Shown: positions 31,685 through 35,920 of the stretch, in pieces | Position numbering within the stretch: the first letter of the stretch is position 1 | Layout of the letters: each line of letters begins with the position of its first letter | Source: Streptomyces beihaiensis | GTDB taxonomy: Bacteria > Actinomycetota > Actinomycetes > Streptomycetales > Streptomycetaceae | Direction: 5' to 3' | Assembly: GCF_026274175.1 (NCBI RefSeq) | Contig: NZ_JAPHNL010000294.1 | Location: forward strand, 1-35,920 | DNA length: 35,920 nt | Program-made: the position numbers and the translations under genes | Notes under the pieces: model-generated | Told to the model about the DNA's origin: nothing | Database searches by the model: none | The model's input: only the letters and a program-made list of their open reading frames with translations

Positions 31685-33472
31685 TCAGGCCACCGACGAC
31701 TCGGCCCGTGAGGCCGGGCGCCGCGCGGTCACTTCGGCCTGCGGCAGTTTCGTCGCGGCCGCGCCCTTCGCAGCCGCGCTCTTCGCGGCCACGTCCCTGG
31801 CGGCCAGGCCCTTCGCGGGCAGGTCCGTCGCGGCCAGGTCCGGGGCGGCGGACTTCGTCGCGGCCGGTTCCGTCGAGGCCGGTTCCGTCGCGGCCAGGTC
31901 CGGTTCCGCCGGGGCGGCGGGGGCGTCGCACTCCATCATGCGGGGCAGTCGCCGTGCGGCCAGCGCCCCCAGGAGCAGCAGCGCCGCGCTGACCACCAGC
32001 GTGACGTGGAGGCCGTGCACGAACGCCGTCCGCGCGGCCGTGCGCAACGCGTCCCCCGCCGGGCCGCCGAGCCGGTCGGCGACCTGGTACGCCTCACCGA
32101 GCGAGTTCCCCGCGGCGTGGCGGGCGGCTTCCGGCACCGTCCGCGCGTGCCCGAGCGCCGGCGCGTAGGCCGCGTTCATCACCGAGCCGAGCAGCGCGAT
32201 GCCCATGCCCGCGCCGAGCTGGTACGAGGTCTCACCGATCGCGGCCGCTCCCCCGGCCTCGTCCGCGGGCGCCTCGCTGAGCATCGACTCGTACGCCCCG
32301 AAGAGCGTGGACTGGAAGCCGAAGCCGAGCAGTATGAAGCCGAAGCCGAGCAGCAGTGGCCGGTCGTGCGCGCCCATCAGGACGAGCAGCAGCACCGCGA
32401 GCGCGGTGAGCGCGAAGCCGCAGGAGACCATGCGGCGCGGGCCGAAGCGGCGCAGGTTGGCGGAGCCGCTCACGCCCGCGGCCATCGCCGCGAAGGTCAG
32501 CGGCAGCATCCGCAGGCCGGTCTCCAGCGGGCTCAGGCCGAGCACGAGCTGCAGGTACTGGACGGCGATGAGTTCCAGGCCGACCAGCGCCAGCATGGCG
32601 ATGACGATGCAGCCGACGGATGTGGAGAAGGCCGCCTTCGCGAACAGCCGCATGTCGATCAGCGGGTGGGCGCGGCGGCGCTGGCGGCGCACGAACAGGA
32701 CGAGCAGCAGGGCGCCCGCGAGGAACGGCAGCGCGGCGCGGCCCTCGAACAGGTGGCGTGTGGTGCCCCACTCCTTGATGCCGTAGACGACGCCGAGGAC
32801 GCCGAGCGCGGCGACCAGCGCACCGAACAGGTCCCAGGGTCCGTCCGAGCGGCCCTTGGACTCGGGCACGAGGAGGCGGCACACCGGCAGCATGACCGCC
32901 ATCAGCGGGATGTTGATGAGGAAGACCGAGCCCCACCAGAAGTGCTCGACGAGGAAGCCGCCGAGGACCGGCCCGGTGGCGGCGCCGACCGCGGCGACCG
33001 CGGTCCACACGCCGATGGCGACGGCCCGCTCGTGCCGGTCGGGGAAGACGTCCCGCAGGATCGACAGGGTCGCCGGCATGATCATCGCGCCGCCGATGCC
33101 GAGCAGCGCGCGGGCCGTGATGAGCACCTGGGCGCTGTCGGCGAGCACGGCGAGGGCCGACGCCGCTCCGAACAGGGCGTACCCGAGCAGCAGGATCTTT
33201 CTGCGGCCGACGCGGTCGCCGAGCGTGCCGAACAGGATCAGGAGCGAGGCGCACACCAGCGGGTAGGCGTCGCCGATCCAGAGCAGTTCGACGGAGGTGG
33301 GCTTGAGGCTCTCGGTGACCGAGGGCAGCGCCACGTAGAGGATGGTCGAGTCGAGGGCGACGAGGAGCAGGCTCGTGCACAGGACGACGAGGACGACCCA
33401 GCGGTTGACGCGGGGCCTGGCGGCGGACTGCCGACGGCGCAGCGGCCCGGTGGCCGTGCTCGTCCCGGACAT
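31685..33472 (-). CDS. MFS exporter, DHA2 (14-helix) family, with repetitive tail
   Basis: A 595-residue drug:H+ antiporter of the EmrB/QacA type. The first helix ends in the family motif LDSTILYVALPSV, motif A is GTLGDRVGRRKILLLG, and motif C-like GPVLGGFLVEHFWW lies in helix 5; about 14 helices fit between residues 22 and 520. The last 75 residues are a hydrophilic alanine-rich tail of loose repeats (DLAATEPASTEPAATK, then DLAATDLPAKGLAARDVAAK). GGGAGG seven bases before the ATG decides the start. It probably exports a toxic compound or metabolite; no regulator is adjacent, and a palindrome lies in the divergent spacer. Confidence 0.93.
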   Translation of the reverse strand: MSGTSTATGPLRRRQSAARPRVNRWVVLVVLCTSLLLVALDSTILYVALPSVTESLKPTSVELLWIGDAYPLVCASLLILFGTLGDRVGRRKILLLGYALFGAASALAVLADSAQVLITARALLGIGGAMIMPATLSILRDVFPDRHERAVAIGVWTAVAAVGAATGPVLGGFLVEHFWWGSVFLINIPLMAVMLPVCRLLVPESKGRSDGPWDLFGALVAALGVLGVVYGIKEWGTTRHLFEGRAALPFLAGALLLVLFVRRQRRRAHPLIDMRLFAKAAFSTSVGCIVIAMLALVGLELIAVQYLQLVLGLSPLETGLRMLPLTFAAMAAGVSGSANLRRFGPRRMVSCGFALTALAVLLLVLMGAHDRPLLLGFGFILLGFGFQSTLFGAYESMLSEAPADEAGGAAAIGETSYQLGAGMGIALLGSVMNAAYAPALGHARTVPEAARHAAGNSLGEAYQVADRLGGPAGDALRTAARTAFVHGLHVTLVVSAALLLLGALAARRLPRMMECDAPAAPAEPDLAATEPASTEPAATKSAAPDLAATDLPAKGLAARDVAAKSAAAKGAAATKLPQAEVTARRPASRAESSVA

Positions 33473-33649
33473 GTGCGTACCTCCCAGTGGTCCTCGCGCT
33501 CGGCGGGCCGGTGGGCTGGGGACGCCCACGGTCTCCGGCTCGGGAGGAGCGGTCTCCCGGCCCCGCGGCGAAGGGCGAGTGATCCGTCAGGTTACGCGAG
33601 TTCGCGCGGTTGACGCGTGGCAGAACTCTCATGGAGCCATCAAGCGGGT

Positions 33650-33663
33650 GTGGCGTACGCCAC
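33650..33663. promoter_or_regulatory. 14-bp perfect palindrome between MFS and glycosyltransferase genes
   Basis: GTGGCGTACGCCAC lies in the divergent spacer, 178 bp from the MFS start and 67 bp from the glycosyltransferase start. It has the form of a dimer-binding operator. Confidence 0.5.
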
Positions 33664-33716
33664 TTGTGGGTCTCTTGCGGTGCGGGGGCCGTGTGAGGTG
33701 CGCGGGTGCGGACCCC

Positions 33717-33722
33717 GATAAT
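33717..33722 (+). promoter_or_regulatory. -10 element for a probable leaderless message
   Basis: GATAAT ends 7 bases before the ATG at 33730, and no ribosome binding site is present, which suggests transcription starts at the ATG. Confidence 0.55.
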
Positions 33723-33729
33723 CGGTTCG

Positions 33730-34908
33730 ATGACCGCCCCGACCACTGCGCCCGGCACGTCCGACGCACCTGACCCGACCGACCGGCCGCACGCGCCGCC
33801 TGCGGTCCTGCGCGCGGCGGCGCCCGCCCTGCTCGGCTACGCGGCGGTGCGGGCGCTCGGACTGGTCGCGCTCGCGCTGTGGAGCGCGGCGGTGGGCAAG
33901 AGCCCGCACACCCTGCTGACCGCCCGTTGGGACTCGCTCTGGTACACGCGGGTCGCCGAGCACGGCTACGGCTGGTCGGTGACGCTGCCGGACGGGAGCG
34001 TCCACTCGAATCTGGCGTTCTTCCCGCTGCTGCCGTGGCTGGAGCGGGCCGTGGCGGGCGTCACACCGCTGTCGTGCGCGGACGCGGGCCTGGTGGTCAG
34101 CTGGTGCGCCTCGCTCGCGGCGGCGTGGGGCCTCTTCGCGGTGGGCGACCGCCTGTACGGGCCCCGGGCAGGGGTCTGCCTGGCCGTTCTGTGGGGCGCG
34201 CTGCCGGTCGGGATCGTGGCGTCGATGGCGTACAGCGAGGCGCTGTTCACGGCGCTCGCGGCGTGGGGGCTGTACGCGGTCGTGCGGCGGCACTGGGTGA
34301 GCGCCGGGCTGCTCGCGGCGGCGGCCGGTCTCACGCGGCCGGTCGGCGCTGCGGTCGTGGCGGCGGTGTGGGTGGCAGCCGCACTGTGGATCGCGCGTGA
34401 GCGTCGGGTGACCTGGCGGCTGGTCCTGGGGGTGCTGCTGGCGCCCGCGGGCGCGGCGGCGTACGTGCTGTGGGTCGGGCTGCGGACCGGCGGCGGCCTG
34501 TTCGGCTATCTCGACGTGCAGCGGCAGTGGGGCAACGGGTTCGACGGCGGCGCCGCCTTCGCCCGCTTCGTCGCCGACAAGTTCACCTCGCCGCTCGGCG
34601 CGCTCGCCGGGATCGGCCTGGCGGCCGGGGTGGTTCTGGTCGTCCGGCTGTACGGGGCCGGGGTACGACAGCGCCAGCCGGTTCCGGTGCTGGTGTACAC
34701 GGGGATCGTGACGGCGCTCGCGCTGTGCGCCTCGGGCTACTTCGGGTCGAAGCCACGGCTGCTGCTGCCCGCTTTCGGGCTGCTGCTGCCGCTCGCGGCG
34801 GGACTCGCGCGGTGGCGGACGGGCCGGGCCGCGACGGCGCTCGGGGCGCTGGCCCTGGTCTCGGCCGTGTACGGAGCGTTCTGGCTGAACGGATCCGGCC
34901 CGCCGTGA
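33730..34908 (+). CDS. GT-C type membrane mannosyltransferase-like protein
   Basis: A 392-residue polytopic membrane protein with about 10 helices. The first extracytoplasmic loop contains RWDSLWYTRVAEHGYG, the acidic-residue motif of GT-C glycosyltransferases of the PIG-V type (Mannosyl_trans2), followed by HSNLAFFPLLPWLER and AYSEALFTALAAWGLYA, both typical. It should use a polyprenyl-phosphate sugar donor on the outer face of the membrane to glycosylate a lipid or protein; the acceptor is unknown. The ATG at 33730 is preferred because of the -10 directly upstream. The next gene encodes a PAP2 phosphatase, which could recycle lipid phosphate (inference). Confidence 0.85.
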   Translation: MTAPTTAPGTSDAPDPTDRPHAPPAVLRAAAPALLGYAAVRALGLVALALWSAAVGKSPHTLLTARWDSLWYTRVAEHGYGWSVTLPDGSVHSNLAFFPLLPWLERAVAGVTPLSCADAGLVVSWCASLAAAWGLFAVGDRLYGPRAGVCLAVLWGALPVGIVASMAYSEALFTALAAWGLYAVVRRHWVSAGLLAAAAGLTRPVGAAVVAAVWVAAALWIARERRVTWRLVLGVLLAPAGAAAYVLWVGLRTGGGLFGYLDVQRQWGNGFDGGAAFARFVADKFTSPLGALAGIGLAAGVVLVVRLYGAGVRQRQPVPVLVYTGIVTALALCASGYFGSKPRLLLPAFGLLLPLAAGLARWRTGRAATALGALALVSAVYGAFWLNGSGPP

Positions 34909-34968
34909 CGGGTGGGGTAATTCAGCACCATCGGGAGGTGAACGCGCCTTATACGCGCCATATAAAGG

Positions 34969-34999
34969 TTCCCGGACGGCGATCACCGAATTCCGGGAA
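34969..34999 (+). terminator. possible terminator hairpin after the glycosyltransferase gene
   Basis: TTCCCGGA at 34969-34976 pairs with TCCGGGAA at 34992-34999 around 15 bases, 60 bases past the stop codon. The surrounding spacer (34909-35126) is clearly more AT-rich than its neighbours and holds no supported gene. Confidence 0.45.
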
Positions 35000-35113
35000 A
35001 TTATCGTCGGCGTTACACGAAATCCCGGGGATAACACTTACGCTGAGATCAATCCCACATCACATCGTCATCACGACCGCCCTGTTCCGTCCTGGTCCGC
35101 GGTGAACGAGCGG

Positions 35114-35119
35114 TAGCGT
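35114..35119 (+). promoter_or_regulatory. -10 element for a probable leaderless PAP2 message
   Basis: TAGCGT ends 7 bases before the GTG at 35127, as in the GNAT gene. No ribosome binding site is visible. Confidence 0.45.
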
Positions 35120-35126
35120 CGATTGG

Positions 35127-35920
35127 GTGCGTACCAAACCAAACGCGACCCGCCGCATCGAGCGGTTCTTCGCGAGACTCGACCGCGAGCCCGAACGGCC
35201 ACGCGACGTGAGCATGCCGACGATGAGCCGGCACCGCGTCGTGCTCTTCGGGCTGACGTTGGCCTTCTACCTCTTCATCGTGGCCGCGGTCATCACCACG
35301 TCCCCGCTGGTCGACCTCGACTGGCGGGCCATGTTCTTCCGGCCCTACCAGCAGTGGCCCGGCATCCACGCCTTCCTGGACTACTGGGTGGTCCTGGGCC
35401 AGCGCGGGCCCACGGCCGTGATGGTGGCGGCCTGGCTGGGCTGGCGCTCATGGCGGCAGCACACGCTGCGGCCGCTGCTCATGTTCGGCGTCTCGCTGCT
35501 CCTGCTCAACGCGACGGTGGGCGCGGCCAAGCTCGGCATGGGGCGGCTCGGCCCGCACTACGCCACCGTCATCGGCTCCAACGAGATGTGGCAGAACGGC
35601 GACATATTTCCTTCGGGGCACACCGCCAACGCGGTCGTCACCTGGGGCATCCTCGCCTACCTGGCCGCCACGCCGCGTGCCCGGCGCTGGCTGTCCGCGG
35701 TCTCCGCGGTGATCTCGCTGAGCGTCGGCCTGACCACCGTGTACCTCGGGACGCACTGGCTCAGCGACGTGCTGCTCGGCTGGGCCGCGGGGCTGCTCAT
35801 CCTGCTGGCCCTGCCCTGGTGCGAGCGGCCCGCCGCCCGCGCCGAGGAGCTGATCCTGGCCCTGCGGGACCGGCTGCGCGCGCGTCGCGGCGGCGCCACC
35901 GCACGCCCCGCACCGGCCAG
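35127..35920 (+). CDS. PAP2-family membrane phosphatase, cut at window end
   Basis: At least 264 codons, open at the window edge. Six hydrophobic helices are visible. The PAP2 motifs are KLGMGRLGPHY (motif 1, with K and R but an altered spacing compared with Kx6RP), FPSGHT with the catalytic histidine (motif 2) and the GTHWLSDVLLGW stretch (motif 3, HxxxD). It should dephosphorylate a lipid phosphate such as undecaprenyl pyrophosphate or phosphatidic acid. The GTG at 35127 fits the TAGCGT -10; the later ATG before SRHRVVLFG is possible. It follows the membrane glycosyltransferase on the same strand. Confidence 0.88.
   Translation, partial: MRTKPNATRRIERFFARLDREPERPRDVSMPTMSRHRVVLFGLTLAFYLFIVAAVITTSPLVDLDWRAMFFRPYQQWPGIHAFLDYWVVLGQRGPTAVMVAAWLGWRSWRQHTLRPLLMFGVSLLLLNATVGAAKLGMGRLGPHYATVIGSNEMWQNGDIFPSGHTANAVVTWGILAYLAATPRARRWLSAVSAVISLSVGLTTVYLGTHWLSDVLLGWAAGLLILLALPWCERPAARAEELILALRDRLRARRGGATARPAPA

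Noticed and set aside
34937-35105. Frame with GTG next to GGGAGG in the AT-rich spacer
   Set aside because: It uses rare TTA and ATA codons, the GGGAGG touches the GTG, and the sequence has the character of a regulatory spacer.

Overview
The window is chromosomal DNA from a Streptomyces species. The evidence is very high GC, strong GC bias at third codon positions, frequent GTG starts, and a gene content that recalls the S. coelicolor chromosome from soxR through hmgA, the secreted SGNH lipase and dnaE2 to the SepF paralogue sflA. That synteny is from memory and was not searched. I see no tRNA, rRNA, insertion sequence, prophage or CRISPR array. About 32 genes fill the window, and nearly all look like core streptomycete genes.

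Layout. (1) 100-8419 holds redox and acyl/aldehyde catabolism with many regulators: soxR, a MaoC hydratase with its TetR regulator, a YiaA/B-type membrane protein, an acyl-CoA dehydrogenase divergent from a TetR regulator, a VOC protein, an aldehyde dehydrogenase-alcohol dehydrogenase operon with a further TetR, and a lipoprotein. Two different TetR-type operators each occur twice here, which suggests two small local regulons. (2) 8691-12662: homogentisate dioxygenase (tyrosine/phenylalanine breakdown), a GntR/UTRA regulator, a stand-alone protein resembling the specificity domain of type ISP restriction enzymes, and a small conserved-looking protein. (3) 12967-18091: a secreted SGNH phospholipase, a DUF5925-type AAA ATPase, a YtrA-like GntR, a tandem GNAT acetyltransferase overlapping a DUF402 protein, a methyltransferase and a 45-residue basic protein.

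(4) 18309-22784: a DNA-damage mutagenesis pair, consisting of dnaE2 and a shortened Y-family polymerase homologue that lacks catalytic acids (ImuB-like), behind a LexA-type box. A divergent membrane protein follows, then a possibly frameshifted small gene. (5) 24281-26944: adhE, the bifunctional aldehyde/alcohol dehydrogenase of fermentation, with a perfect Rex operator upstream, implying NADH-responsive control. (6) 27363-29315: two tandem streptogrisin-type secreted proteases with strong terminators and an 8-bp tandem repeat that starts at the stop codon of one of them. (7) 29482-35920: a DUF5685-type protein with a very cysteine-rich acidic tail, a SepF-like division protein, a 14-helix MFS exporter with a repetitive tail, a GT-C type membrane glycosyltransferase and a PAP2 phosphatase cut by the window edge.

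The most unusual items are the cysteine-rich DUF5685 protein, the catalytically degenerate Y-family partner of DnaE2, the orphan type ISP-like specificity domain, the Rex-adhE pairing in an aerobe, and the shared operators. No complete new multi-gene system is obvious. All gene calls come from reading the sequence and from family knowledge; no database search was possible.
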